NCBI GenBank assembly: GCA_030532575.1
Contig: JAUNKV010000008.1
Location: 1 to 64,000, forward strand
Source: Propionibacteriaceae bacterium
GTDB taxonomy: Bacteria; Actinomycetota; Actinomycetes; Propionibacteriales; Propionibacteriaceae
Direction of reading: 5' to 3'
Length of the DNA: 64,000 nt
The notes beneath the pieces are model-generated. The model was not told where the DNA came from and made no database searches. It worked only from the letters and a program-made list of their open reading frames with translations. This document shows positions 43,682 through 52,012 of the stretch, one piece after another; position 1 is the first letter of the stretch, and each line of letters begins with the position of its first letter. A program made the translations under genes and the position numbers.

Positions 43682-44846
43682 GCCCAGTCAGGGCGTAGCC
43701 CTCGATGAGGTCGTCCCAGCCAATGGTGGGCTCGGCACGAAGTGTGGCCGTGGGGAGCAACCGGATCAGCAGCGCATCGGCCTCGGCGATTGCCAGGGGC
43801 TGGCCGGGGCACTTGTGGGCACCGTCGCCGAAGGTGAGGCCCGTCGCATCGACACCACGCGGCATCCCACGTCCGGGGCGGAGCTCGAGCGGGCAGCCCC
43901 CGACGGCCTCGACATCGGTGTTGGTCTCCCGCGTGGCGACGTCGATCAGGTCCCCCACCTCCGCGGTGACGGTGGCATCGCCGTCGTGGAGGTCGAATGC
44001 CTCCACCACCCGGCGGTAGAGATGCCCGACCACAGGCTCCAGCCGGAGAATCTCCGCCAGGACGGCCACCCGTTCCTGCTGATCCCCGGCGAGGTAGCGC
44101 CCGCGAAGCTCGGCGTCGTCGAGCAGGTGCCACGCGGCCATGCAGATGAACTCGCGGGTGGTGACCATCCCGGCGGTGCCGTAGGTGACGCACTCGACGA
44201 GAATGTCGGTGTCCGAGTACCCCTCGGCGATGAGATGACTGATGATGTCCTCGCGTGGCTCCCGTCGTCGCACCTTGATCGCCCGTCGCACATCCGCCCA
44301 GTAGAACCGCAGCACGGGCACGATCCCGTTGACGGCGGCCCGCATCCAGTCACGACGGGTACGTCCCAGATCCGGGCGGGTGATGTCGAGGGGCGGCTGG
44401 TTGAAGAACGACACCAGCCGCCTCGCCATGTCCGGGATCGACGACTCGGTCAGCCCCACGACCTCGGCCGTCACCTCAACCGTGTAGAGCAGGGCGAGGT
44501 CACTGAGATCGAACTCCCCGGCCTCCTGTGCATCGGTGAGCAGTCGCTCAGCCACCTCCGCCATGAGCGCTCCGTAGTGGCTGGCCACCACCTTCGGCGC
44601 GAGGAAACGCCCCACCTTCCGGCGCTGTTCGTCGTGCAGCGGACCGTCCGAGATGAGGATCGGATGATGCCGGAACACCCCCTTCGGGATGAACTCGGCG
44701 GTGAAACCGGCCTGCGTTGTGCGGCGCCTCTCCCGAAGGGCCTGCCTGGCCGCGGCCAGGCAACGGATGCGGACCACCCGCCCCTCCCGCTCCAGCCGGG
44801 GACCGGGTGACTCCTCGGGGCGCCACGCCCTGCGCCTTCCGGTCAT
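43653..44846 (-). CDS. Cytochrome P450 of the carotenoid cluster
   Basis: P450 of 397 aa. The heme-binding loop FGDGAHKCPGQPLA (Cys near residue 350), the ExxR motif EILR and an I-helix segment YGTAGMVTTREF (normally AGxDT) are all present. It overlaps crtU by four bases (ATGA) and is the last gene of the crtYc-crtYd-crtU unit. Hydroxylation of isorenieratene rings to 3-hydroxy and 3,3'-dihydroxy forms, known from Brevibacterium pigments, is the obvious candidate reaction; this is inference from position. Ferredoxin genes are not adjacent. Confidence 0.9.
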   Translation of the reverse strand: MTGRRRAWRPEESPGPRLEREGRVVRIRCLAAARQALRERRRTTQAGFTAEFIPKGVFRHHPILISDGPLHDEQRRKVGRFLAPKVVASHYGALMAEVAERLLTDAQEAGEFDLSDLALLYTVEVTAEVVGLTESSIPDMARRLVSFFNQPPLDITRPDLGRTRRDWMRAAVNGIVPVLRFYWADVRRAIKVRRREPREDIISHLIAEGYSDTDILVECVTYGTAGMVTTREFICMAAWHLLDDAELRGRYLAGDQQERVAVLAEILRLEPVVGHLYRRVVEAFDLHDGDATVTAEVGDLIDVATRETNTDVEAVGGCPLELRPGRGMPRGVDATGLTFGDGAHKCPGQPLAIAEADALLIRLLPTATLRAEPTIGWDDLIEGYALTGLRVVMGPKS

Positions 44847-46387
44847 CGAGGCCCCAGCAGCCCCCGCATGGGAACACTCCACAGGTCATGACCGACGACG
44901 CCCCAGTCCGTCAGGAGTTCATTGGCGGCCAGGAAACCGGTCGTGGCGGCGCGTTCCATGAGCGCCACCGGGAGGTCGCAGCGGACCCAGTCCCCGGCCA
45001 GTTTCAGCCGGGGCGACGGGGTGCTCACCCCGGGACGATCCTCCCAGCGCTCAGGGGTGATCAGGGTGCAGTCGTCACTAACGAGGACCTCACGGTGCAG
45101 CACCGTGGCCGTCGCGGTTTCCGGGTGGAGACGGTGCAGCTCGGTCTCGAGATGGGCCACAACCTCCTCAACCCGGCCCGGATCGTCCATCATCTCCGGC
45201 TCACAGGCGTAGGCGTGGAGCTCCACCACGGAGCCATGATGGGCAGCGGCCCAGGCTGCAGCCCCCTTCTCGAAGCGTTCCAGGACGGAGACGTTGTCCA
45301 GCTTCCCGTAGCCGGAGGTGCCGACGAAGGCTGGACGACCGGGGGCCACGGGGCGGTCGAGCCAGAGCCTGACCACGACGAAGGGCGGGGCGTTCACCGT
45401 CGCCGCCACCCGCCGCCGCCACGCCGCCAGACCCGGCTCGGACATGGCTGCGACGACATCGCGTGCGGCCCGCGGATCGGCTGCCAGGATCACCGCGTCC
45501 GCACGGATGCGCTCGTCGCCGAAGCTCACCTCAGCCGCCTCGTCCGCCACGACGACGCCGTCCACGACCGCGCCGGTACGCACCGCCACCCCGCTGTCGG
45601 CCAGGTGGCGACCGAGCGGGGCCCACAGCACGGTGTCGTAGTCGTCGTCGGGGACATCGAACAGCAGCCCCTCTGCTGAGCCGATGAAGTAGGTGTGGAA
45701 CATCGCGACGAGTTCCCCGGCGGAGAAGTGACGCGGGTCGGCGAAGAAGGAGCGGGCGAACACCTCCAGTGCCAGGTCGCGGGCACCATCGGGGAAACGC
45801 AGCCGGTCGAGGAAGGCGGCGGCGGACTCCCCGTCGTAACGGGAGAAGGTGTCAGGGAAACGAACCTGCATGAGCTCCAGTGCGGCGCGGACATCCACCC
45901 CGAGCAGCGAGCGGAGGGTGAAGGCAGGGCTGCGGGCCACGAACTGCATCACCGACCAGGGAGGGGTGCGCGCGAGACCGGTGAAGGAGTCGCGAAGGCC
46001 GTCGGGGCGCTGCAACGGGTAGTCGGCGATGGGCACCAGGTGCTTCAGGTCCGGGTCGATGCGGCGTAGCAGCGAGCGCAGGTTGTAGTACTGCCGGAAG
46101 AAGGCGTGGAACCCTCGGCTCATGGTGCGCCCGTCGTCCAGTGGCCAGGCCGCGACCCGACCACCGAGCCGATCCGTGGCCTCGAGCAGGGTGACGTGCA
46201 CACCTCGCTCGGTCAGTGCCGTGGCGGCGGCAAGACCCGCGACACCACCGCCGATGACCACGACGCTGCGTTTCTCGGCGATGTGGGCCGCACCCCCGGG
46301 GGCCGGGTGGCGGACGGCACGTCGATCTCGGCCTGGGCGTGGCGTCGTGACTCCTTGGGCCCGAAAGCGGGAGGTCGTCGATCTCAT
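44843..46387 (-). CDS. crtU: Isorenieratene synthase (beta-carotene desaturase/methyltransferase)
   Basis: FAD-dependent enzyme of 514 aa. The dinucleotide-binding motif VVVIGGGVAGLAAATALTER begins near residue 42 after a variable arginine-rich N-terminus, followed by GGRVAAWPLDDG and RGFHAFFRQYYNLRSLLRR, the latter diagnostic for CrtU rather than CrtI. CrtU aromatises the beta-rings of beta-carotene with a methyl shift to give isorenieratene. Its ATG overlaps the crtYd stop (ATGA) and its stop overlaps the P450 start, so the whole minus-strand unit is coupled. Confidence 0.88.
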   Translation of the reverse strand: MRSTTSRFRAQGVTTPRPGRDRRAVRHPAPGGAAHIAEKRSVVVIGGGVAGLAAATALTERGVHVTLLEATDRLGGRVAAWPLDDGRTMSRGFHAFFRQYYNLRSLLRRIDPDLKHLVPIADYPLQRPDGLRDSFTGLARTPPWSVMQFVARSPAFTLRSLLGVDVRAALELMQVRFPDTFSRYDGESAAAFLDRLRFPDGARDLALEVFARSFFADPRHFSAGELVAMFHTYFIGSAEGLLFDVPDDDYDTVLWAPLGRHLADSGVAVRTGAVVDGVVVADEAAEVSFGDERIRADAVILAADPRAARDVVAAMSEPGLAAWRRRVAATVNAPPFVVVRLWLDRPVAPGRPAFVGTSGYGKLDNVSVLERFEKGAAAWAAAHHGSVVELHAYACEPEMMDDPGRVEEVVAHLETELHRLHPETATATVLHREVLVSDDCTLITPERWEDRPGVSTPSPRLKLAGDWVRCDLPVALMERAATTGFLAANELLTDWGVVGHDLWSVPMRGLLGPR

Positions 46388-46704
46388 CGGGTCTCACCGT
46401 CGCGTGTCGTTCTGAGCCTCACCCAGCCGAGGATGGCGAGGGTGACCATGGCCCAGCCGAAGCCGAAGTCCTCCACCGGGATGTCCCAGGGGAAACGCAG
46501 CCCGGCATGGTGCTCGGGGCTGTAGAAGACGATGGGGGCGGAGAGTTTCGTGAGCCACCCGTCGACGAGGATCTGGAAGAACACGACGATGGCGATGGCC
46601 AGCCAGTACTGGAGGGTCCGGAAGATGCCGGTGCGCAGCCACAGCACTTCGACGAGGACGACGGCGACGACGGCCAGGACGGTGAGGAGGGTGTACTCAG
46701 GCAT
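46384..46704 (-). CDS. crtYd: Lycopene cyclase subunit CrtYd
   Basis: Membrane protein of 106 aa with three hydrophobic segments and the lycopene-cyclase-domain block FFQILVDGWLTKLSAPIVFY followed by GLRFPWDIPVEDFGFG. It pairs with the CrtYc subunit encoded just upstream, the heterodimeric cyclase type of Gram-positive bacteria, to form the beta-rings of beta-carotene. The ATG at 46704 lies within the last eight bases of crtYc. Confidence 0.9.
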   Translation of the reverse strand: MPEYTLLTVLAVVAVVLVEVLWLRTGIFRTLQYWLAIAIVVFFQILVDGWLTKLSAPIVFYSPEHHAGLRFPWDIPVEDFGFGWAMVTLAILGWVRLRTTRDGETR

Positions 46705-47026
46705 CGTCGTCCCCCCGGAGGCGGCGCAGCACATGGCCGACGCCCTCGTAGGTGAGCAGTCCACAGATCGGGATGACGAGAAAGAAGACGAGCTCCTCGA
46801 GGGGCATGGGCCCGATCATGATCCCCGTCGTGTAGGTGGAGCTGTAACCCCAGTGGCCACGCACGATGCCGAGGAGGTCCCAGGTGATGAAGACCGCCAG
46901 GGTGGGCAGCAGTGCCAGGGCGAGCCGGAGCGGGCGTCGGTAGACCCGCGCTCTGAGGACGAACTCGAGCGGCAGGGTGATGAGCAGGCAGGCACCCATC
47001 AGGATCAGGTACTGGTAGGGATCCAT
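46697..47026 (-). CDS. crtYc: Lycopene cyclase subunit CrtYc
   Basis: Membrane protein of 109 aa with three hydrophobic segments. PYQYLILMGACLLITLPLEF at the N-terminus and the conserved PMPLEELVFFLVIPICGLLT identify the lycopene cyclase domain. It is the partner of CrtYd. It heads the minus-strand carotenoid unit; AGGAG lies eight bases before the ATG. Confidence 0.92.
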   Translation of the reverse strand: MDPYQYLILMGACLLITLPLEFVLRARVYRRPLRLALALLPTLAVFITWDLLGIVRGHWGYSSTYTTGIMIGPMPLEELVFFLVIPICGLLTYEGVGHVLRRLRGDDDA

Positions 47027-47220
47027 TCATTCTCCTCTGCCCAGACGGTCCCGGCATGGGCCGGTGGCACCATCGTCAGGGTCGCACTCAGCCTACATGG
47101 ACCCGTCAGATGCGCTCTCCCCATTTCGTGCATGGGGTGGCTCTCTGAGAGGAGGAGACGCCGGGCTCGGTCCCGGCATCGATGTTGGCCTGCCGAGCCC
47201 ACCCTCCCTACCGCCTTGCC

Positions 47221-47288
47221 CGCTGCAAATGTGCGGAGCGTTACTGTTGAGAGCGCTCTCATGGATAACGCTCCGCACATTTGCAGCG
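47221..47288. repeat. 68-bp palindromic element 1 with nested LacI-type operator core
   Basis: Arms of 23 bases (47221-47243 and 47266-47288, left arm starting CGCTGCAAATGTGCGGAGCG) are perfect inverted repeats. The 22-base centre contains TGAGAGCGCTCTCA (47248-47261), itself a perfect 14-base palindrome on the same axis and of the type bound by actinobacterial LacI regulators. The element lies between divergent crtYc and msrA; its right arm covers the -35 region of msrA. A second copy lies at 54328-54395. Confidence 0.75.
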
Positions 47289-47311
47289 GTTTGCTCCCTA
47301 CACTCATCCAG

Positions 47312-47797
47312 GTGAGCGAGGAGATCTGTCTTGCTGGCGGCTGTCTGTGGGGTGTGCAGGCGTTCGTCTCCACCCTGCCCGGGGTCCTGTGGACCGAGGC
47401 CGGGCGGGCCAACGGCACCAGCAGCAGCCTCGATGGCCCCTACGACGGCTACGCCGAGTGCGTGCGGACACGTTTCGACCCCGCCGCCACCAGCGTCACC
47501 CAGCTCGTCTCACAGCTGTTCGAGATCATCGACCCCTACAGCGTCAACCAGCAGGGGCCGGATGTCGGGGAGAAGTACCGGAGTGGGGTGTACTCGCGGG
47601 CCCCGAGCCATCTGGCCGAGGCCCGGGCCTTCATTGACGGTCGCAGCGATGCCGAGCGCATCGCCGTCGAGGTCCTGCCGCTGACCAACTACGTTCGCAG
47701 CGCCGAGGAACATCAGCACCGCCTGGCCCGCTGCCCCGACGATCTCTGCCACATCCCGTCAGAACTGCTGACGAAGTACCGACGACAACCCGGCTAG
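47312..47797 (+). CDS. msrA: Peptide-methionine (S)-S-oxide reductase
   Basis: Enzyme of 161 aa reducing methionine-S-sulfoxide. The active site reads AGGCLWGVQAF, where most MsrA have GCFWG, so one aromatic residue is Leu; the Cys is kept. IDPYSVNQQGPDVGEKYRSG matches the conserved acceptor-side block, and EEHQHRL is near the C-terminus. The GTG start at 47312 lies seven bases after TACACT (47299-47304), a leaderless layout. Its stop overlaps the convergent dehydrogenase-like gene by four bases. Confidence 0.87.
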   Translation: MSEEICLAGGCLWGVQAFVSTLPGVLWTEAGRANGTSSSLDGPYDGYAECVRTRFDPAATSVTQLVSQLFEIIDPYSVNQQGPDVGEKYRSGVYSRAPSHLAEARAFIDGRSDAERIAVEVLPLTNYVRSAEEHQHRLARCPDDLCHIPSELLTKYRRQPG

Positions 47798-48348
47798 CAG
47801 GTCGACAACCTGCCCAGATCGCCGACGGTGCACTCACGGCCTCCGCCCCGCAGGGCCACGAGCGCGCCCTGCGAAATCTGCTCGTGCGTCAGCCAGGAAC
47901 CACCAGCGCTGCCCAGGTACACATCGCAGAGGTCTCCCCTGCAGGGCCGATAGGACTCCCGAGCCTTCGCTCGAGGATCACCAGTGGCGCTCCCCCACAG
48001 CCGGACCACTCGCGTCCCCTCGAACAGCAGTGGCTCAATCGCCTGCGTGACGGCGTCACGGTACGGCTGATGCACCCACAGGATCACACCCTGCACGTCC
48101 CGCCCCGCGACGGCTTCCCGGCAGAGTTCCGCGTACTCCTGCGGCCTGGTCCAGTCGGCATCGACCGCGACCACCCCGCCCGGCAGCCCTGCCACGCTGC
48201 GGCTTGCCCGCCGGGACACCGCGACAACCTGCTCGCCCTCGTCGAGCAGCTGAGCCACAGCCGGTCGCAGCATCCCCGTCGCCCCAAGAGCCAGGATCAC
48301 CCCGGTCCTCGCACCCCTGTGGGAGCCTGCCACTCGGGTATGTTCCAT
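47794..48348 (-). CDS. NAD(P)-binding Rossmann-fold protein, short SDR-like
   Basis: Protein of 184 aa with an N-terminal dinucleotide-binding pattern GVILALGATGMLRPAVAQLL and a basic VAVSRRASRSV after the second strand, which favours NADP. It lacks the YxxxK catalytic pair, so it is an atypical short-chain dehydrogenase relative. GGAGGAGG lies just before the ATG at 48348. It is convergent with msrA. The substrate is unknown; it may bind NADP without catalysis. Confidence 0.7.
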   Translation of the reverse strand: MEHTRVAGSHRGARTGVILALGATGMLRPAVAQLLDEGEQVVAVSRRASRSVAGLPGGVVAVDADWTRPQEYAELCREAVAGRDVQGVILWVHQPYRDAVTQAIEPLLFEGTRVVRLWGSATGDPRAKARESYRPCRGDLCDVYLGSAGGSWLTHEQISQGALVALRGGGRECTVGDLGRLSTC

Positions 48349-48442
48349 ACCTCCTCCTTGAACATCGCGGTGCTGCAAGAATATTCACGACCAGCTCAGC
48401 ACCCGCTGCGTCCACCGAACCAGAACCTTCACGTCAGACCTC

Positions 48443-49921
48443 ATGAACCTCGTTGATCCCGTTGCCCGGTGGAGTCCCGACGGCAACCACTTCGCCCTCA
48501 GCACGGACCTTGACGGCGTCGAGGACCTCGACTGGTCCCCCGACTCCTCCCGTCTGGTCACCGGCGGCGACGGCAGCACAGCCCACGTCCGTGACGCCGC
48601 CGGTCGGATCGTCCTCACCCTCGACGGGCACGTGGAGGGCATCCAGGAGGTGGCCTGGAGCCCTCGCGGCGACCTCCTGCTCACCCGCGACCACAACGAC
48701 ACCGTGCGCCTGTGGGATGCCACCACGGGGGCACTGCACCTGGCCGCCCAGGCAACGACATTCGGGACCTTCACCTGGCATCCCGACGGCACCCGGTTCC
48801 TCGGCTCCGCCCCCGGCGGCCCCGTCACGGTCTGGGACCTGGCGGGGACACCGCTGCTCGAGTTGCAGCCCCCAACCCCGGGCCACGCCGGTTCGATCGA
48901 GGCCGTCGCGTGGCATCCCGACGGGGACCGGATCGCGACCGCCGGATTCTTCGACCCGGTCTTCATCTGGGATCGCGGCGGAGAACTGCTGCACCAGCTG
49001 CCTCCCATCCCCGGCTGGCGGGCCGCATTGGCATGGCGGGGTGACGGTGCACTGGCGGTGGGCGGCATCGGTCGGGTCGTCGTGTGGGACGTTCCGACGG
49101 CCTCAGCCCGCCACACTGCCGACGTGCCCGGTGAGGTCCTCGCCCTGGCCTGGTCCCCCGACCAGGAACAGCTCGCCATCGCCACCACCGCGGTGCTGGC
49201 GATGTGGCGGCCCGGCGAGACCCCGTCGCTTCTCCGCGAGCACCTTGACCTGCCGCCTTGGCATGGCGTGGCCCTCACCTGGCAGGACGACATCACCCCG
49301 ACCCTGGCACCCCGGGAGAACGACACCCCGGTCCTCAGCCCCGATGGCAGCTGTACCGCCACCCCGTCCCGGAGCGTGGAACACGACGGCCGGCTGGAAA
49401 TCCGGGACGCCGCCGATGGCGACCTGCTGGCCGTCACGCCCTGCCGCCCCTGCCACCAGCCGGTTGCCCGGTGGAGTCCTGACGGCACCATGCTGGCCCA
49501 CACCACCTTCGACCCCGAGGCACGGATTCACACCCTGGGCACCGCCACCACGACGGTGCTGGCAGGCCACATCGATGAGGTGGTTGACCTTAGCTGGTCT
49601 CCCGATGCGCGCCAGCTGGCGACCGGCTCCATCGACAACCGCGCCCGCATCTGGGACGTGGCCACAGGGCGGTGCCTGCTGGTCCTCCACGAGCACGACC
49701 AGTGCGTCGACGAAGTCCTGTGGTGTCCCCAGGGCAACCTGATCGCCAGCCGTGACCTCAACAACGAAATCCTCATCTGGGACCCCACCACCGGTCACAT
49801 CCACACCCGGCTCGCCCCGGAAACCGAGATCATCTCGCTCACCTGGCGTCCCGACGGCGCCCAGCTGCTCGGGATGACCGAGGACGGCCCCGTTGTCTGG
49901 GACGTCGTCACAGATCGATGA
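48443..49921 (+). CDS. WD40 repeat beta-propeller protein (492 aa)
   Basis: Cytoplasmic propeller with blades that nearly all carry the central motif WSPDG/WHPDG and end in VRLWDATTG, VTVWDLAGT, VFIWDRGGE, ARIWDVATG or ILIWDPTTG. About ten blades fit the length. No effector domain precedes them; the protein starts directly in a blade (NLVDPVARWSPDGNHFAL). It is the first of three WD40 genes between 48.4 and 53.9 kb. Its 3' end overlaps a convergent hypothetical gene by 14 bases. The role is unknown. Confidence 0.85.
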   Translation: MNLVDPVARWSPDGNHFALSTDLDGVEDLDWSPDSSRLVTGGDGSTAHVRDAAGRIVLTLDGHVEGIQEVAWSPRGDLLLTRDHNDTVRLWDATTGALHLAAQATTFGTFTWHPDGTRFLGSAPGGPVTVWDLAGTPLLELQPPTPGHAGSIEAVAWHPDGDRIATAGFFDPVFIWDRGGELLHQLPPIPGWRAALAWRGDGALAVGGIGRVVVWDVPTASARHTADVPGEVLALAWSPDQEQLAIATTAVLAMWRPGETPSLLREHLDLPPWHGVALTWQDDITPTLAPRENDTPVLSPDGSCTATPSRSVEHDGRLEIRDAADGDLLAVTPCRPCHQPVARWSPDGTMLAHTTFDPEARIHTLGTATTTVLAGHIDEVVDLSWSPDARQLATGSIDNRARIWDVATGRCLLVLHEHDQCVDEVLWCPQGNLIASRDLNNEILIWDPTTGHIHTRLAPETEIISLTWRPDGAQLLGMTEDGPVVWDVVTDR

Positions 49922-50315
49922 TCTCCAGGTCCTCGACCTCGCCGTCCAGCCCCACGGTCGCGACGATCTGCATGTCCGGCAGCACGGTCCGACTGCGAAG
50001 CCACAGCCCGAGCTCGCGCTGATGCGCCCGCACCTCGGCCAGCCACATGTCGGCGACCAGCTCGTCGTGATCCTGGGCAGTGGGTTCGTAGTCGCTCTGC
50101 TTGACCTCAACGGCTGTCCGACGCAGTAGGGCATCGAGATCGACGCGACTGAGGAAGCCATCCCACTGCGCCACGAGCCGCTCGCTCTCCGAGGGCGACG
50201 GAAGGCTGCCGGTCTCGTCGTCCAGCGTGAACGGCACCGTCGCGGACACACCACCGACGGTGAGCGCCACCTCGCCTCGGAGCACCCCGGCATCGGGGCG
50301 AAGATTCTGGATCAT
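49908..50315 (-). CDS. Hypothetical protein (135 aa) between WD40 genes
   Basis: No family recognised. The N-terminal third looks like beta strands (GVLRGEVALTVGGVSATVPF), followed by an acidic helix region (DDETGSLPSPSESERLVAQW) and a C-terminal strand pattern (VATVGLDGEVEDLEIIDL). It is cytoplasmic. It overlaps the WD40 gene before it tail to tail and is divergent from the WD40 gene after it, with only 20 bases between the two starts. A binding partner of the adjacent propellers is possible but unproven. Confidence 0.6.
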   Translation of the reverse strand: MIQNLRPDAGVLRGEVALTVGGVSATVPFTLDDETGSLPSPSESERLVAQWDGFLSRVDLDALLRRTAVEVKQSDYEPTAQDHDELVADMWLAEVRAHQRELGLWLRSRTVLPDMQIVATVGLDGEVEDLEIIDL

Positions 50316-50335
50316 GACGTGGGACGATACTCCCC

Positions 50336-51172
50336 ATGATCGTCCTCGAACACCCCGCCCACGTGTTCACCGTCGGCTGGCATCCCGAAGGCCACCTCGT
50401 CGCAACCGGGGCCGCCGACGGTGCCCGTATCTGGGATGCGACCACCGGGCAGCAGCTCCGCCACATCGACGGCGACGATGTGACCGCGGTCGCCTGCAGC
50501 CGCACCCTCTGGACCACCGGCAACCCCGATGGCAAGGTCCAAATTCTCGACGGCTCCGACCTCGTCGCCACCCTGGAGGGCACAGCCTTCGCCTGGCAGC
50601 CCGACGGCACCCGACTGGCCGTGGCCCACGAGGACCATGTGTCGCTGTGGAATGCGACCACCGGGCAGATGGTCCCCGGGTTCGATCTCGCCCGCCCGGC
50701 GACGGCCCTGGCCTGGAGCCCGGATGGTCGCCGACTCATCGCTGGCGGAACCTCCTGGCAGGGCGGCCAGGTGACCGACCTCGGCCACTCAGGACAACTC
50801 AACAGCCTGTCCTTCAGCCCCGACGGCGCGCGTTACGTCACCTCCTCCCACGGTCACAGCGCACCGGTGCGCGACTCCAGCACCGGGGAGCAGGTCCTGG
50901 CCCTCGATCACGGCGAGTCCTGGTTCGTCGGCGTCGCCTGGAGCCCCCGCGGCGACTGCATCGTCACCGGCTCCACCGACCGCCACCTGCGGTTCTTCCA
51001 CCCCGAAACCGGCGAGCTGCTGCGCACCGTCGCCCACCCGGACTGGGTCTGCACCGTCGCCTTCAACCCCTCGGGCACCCACCTGGCGATCACCATCGAC
51101 GACGACGCAGCCCACGTGCTTCGACCTTTCACCTCCGTATCCGGAGGTAAAGTTCAACCATGCTGGACCTGA
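50336..51172 (+). CDS. WD40 repeat beta-propeller protein (278 aa)
   Basis: Short propeller of about six to seven blades: HVFTVGWHPEGHLVATGAAD with ARIWDATTG, SLWNATTGQ, SFSPDGARYVTSSHG and VAWSPRGDCIVTGS. It is the smallest WD40 protein of the window and just large enough for one closed propeller. The GATACT hexamer ends four bases before the ATG and no Shine-Dalgarno sequence is seen. Its last 13 bases overlap the start of the mntA antitoxin gene, so the toxin-antitoxin pair may be partly co-translated with it. Confidence 0.83.
   Translation: MIVLEHPAHVFTVGWHPEGHLVATGAADGARIWDATTGQQLRHIDGDDVTAVACSRTLWTTGNPDGKVQILDGSDLVATLEGTAFAWQPDGTRLAVAHEDHVSLWNATTGQMVPGFDLARPATALAWSPDGRRLIAGGTSWQGGQVTDLGHSGQLNSLSFSPDGARYVTSSHGHSAPVRDSSTGEQVLALDHGESWFVGVAWSPRGDCIVTGSTDRHLRFFHPETGELLRTVAHPDWVCTVAFNPSGTHLAITIDDDAAHVLRPFTSVSGGKVQPCWT
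51131..51153 (+). promoter_or_regulatory. Promoter and dyad of the mntA-hepT operon inside the WD40 3' end
   Basis: ACCTCC and GGAGGT (51131-51136 and 51143-51148) form an inverted repeat that abuts the -10-like TAAAGT (51148-51153), which ends six bases before the mntA ATG at 51160. The operator-over-promoter layout is typical of self-regulated toxin-antitoxin operons. It lies within the coding end of the WD40 gene. Confidence 0.5.
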
Positions 51173-51459
51173 ACATCGACGAGCGCCGGTTGGCGGAGCT
51201 GTGCAACCGCTACGGCATCATGCGCTTGGCGGTCTTCGGGTCCGTCGCCCGTGGTGAGGCGACAGCTGACAGCGACATCGACCTGCTCTACGACCTGAGG
51301 CCTGGTGCACACCTTGGCTGGGAGATCGAAGACCTCACGGATGAGCTCGCTGATGTGTTCGGCGGACGGCCCGTGGACCTGATTTCCCGTTCCGCACTGC
51401 ACCCCCTGATTCGCCACCAAGTGCTTTCCGAAGCGGAGCCCATCCATGTCCCGGCCTGA
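51160..51459 (+). CDS. mntA: MntA-type nucleotidyltransferase antitoxin
   Basis: Protein of 99 aa of the minimal nucleotidyltransferase family. MRLAVFGSVARGEATADSDI followed by DLL gives the GSxxxGxxxxxSDxD signature near residues 25-43, and VDLISRSAL supplies the third strand. MntA antitoxins inactivate their HEPN toxin by adding AMP to a tyrosine in the toxin active-site motif. It overlaps the hepT gene by 14 bases and the preceding WD40 gene by 13. Confidence 0.9.
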   Translation: MLDLNIDERRLAELCNRYGIMRLAVFGSVARGEATADSDIDLLYDLRPGAHLGWEIEDLTDELADVFGGRPVDLISRSALHPLIRHQVLSEAEPIHVPA

Positions 51460-51790
51460 GCTCCTACACGTACACGAGATGCAGGCAGCCATCTCGCGCA
51501 TCCTGGAGATCGTGGGACGTCGCTCAGCAGAAGATATCCGACAGGACAAGTTGCGCGTTGAGGCCCTCCTCTGGAACTTCACAGTCCTCGGGGAGGCCGC
51601 AGCAAAGCTCAAGCCTTCTCTTCAGACAAGCTACCCGGAGATCGCTTGGAAACGACCAATCGGCCTACGCAATCGCATCGTTCACGGGTACTGGTCAATC
51701 GACCTCGAGATTTTGACAGCAACAGCCCACAATGACCTTCTTCCCTTACGGGACCAGTTGGCCAAGGTTGCTTCGGACCTGTCTGACTGA
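51446..51790 (+). CDS. hepT: HepT-type HEPN ribonuclease toxin
   Basis: All-helical protein of 114 aa (DUF86/HEPN). The catalytic motif RNRIVHGY fits RX4HXY, containing the Arg and His of the RNase site and the Tyr that MntA modifies. Other family blocks are VEALLWNFTVLGEAAAKLKP and the PEIAWKRPIGLRN lead-in. It is predicted to be an active RNA endonuclease kept silent by MntA. Confidence 0.9.
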   Translation: MSRPELLHVHEMQAAISRILEIVGRRSAEDIRQDKLRVEALLWNFTVLGEAAAKLKPSLQTSYPEIAWKRPIGLRNRIVHGYWSIDLEILTATAHNDLLPLRDQLAKVASDLSD

Positions 51791-51834
51791 TCCAACGACG
51801 ACGCTGTCACAGGCTTCAGCACAGCTGAAGGACG

Positions 51835-51972
51835 TTACCCGTCACCGAGCCCATCCGAAGCCACCGAGTCCCAGAGAACCGCATCCTCGGACTCCTCCCA
51901 CTCCTGCCACGCGGCCTCGTACTCCCGCTGCAGCTCAGGGTCCAGGCTCACGCTCAGCTTCATCCGCGCCAT
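51835..51972 (-). pseudogene. Internally deleted RHH-type antitoxin remnant
   Basis: The 45 codons join MARMKLSVSL, the start of ribbon-helix-helix antitoxins of the type MKxSVSL, directly to an acidic C-terminal tail EYEAAWQEWEESEDAVLWDS. The middle of a normal 75-85-residue protein (second helix and rest of the RHH domain) is missing, so DNA binding should be lost. No toxin gene is adjacent. It could still be expressed. It is divergent from the WD40 gene at 52013. Confidence 0.5.
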
Positions 51973-52012
51973 GCCCCACACTGTACTTCGCCAGCCATGC
52001 AAGAATCCCGGT

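Noticed and set aside
46532..47311. Plus-strand extension of msrA upstream of 47312
   Set aside because: It runs antisense through crtYd and crtYc and through the 68-bp palindrome; MsrA begins at SEEICLAGGC.
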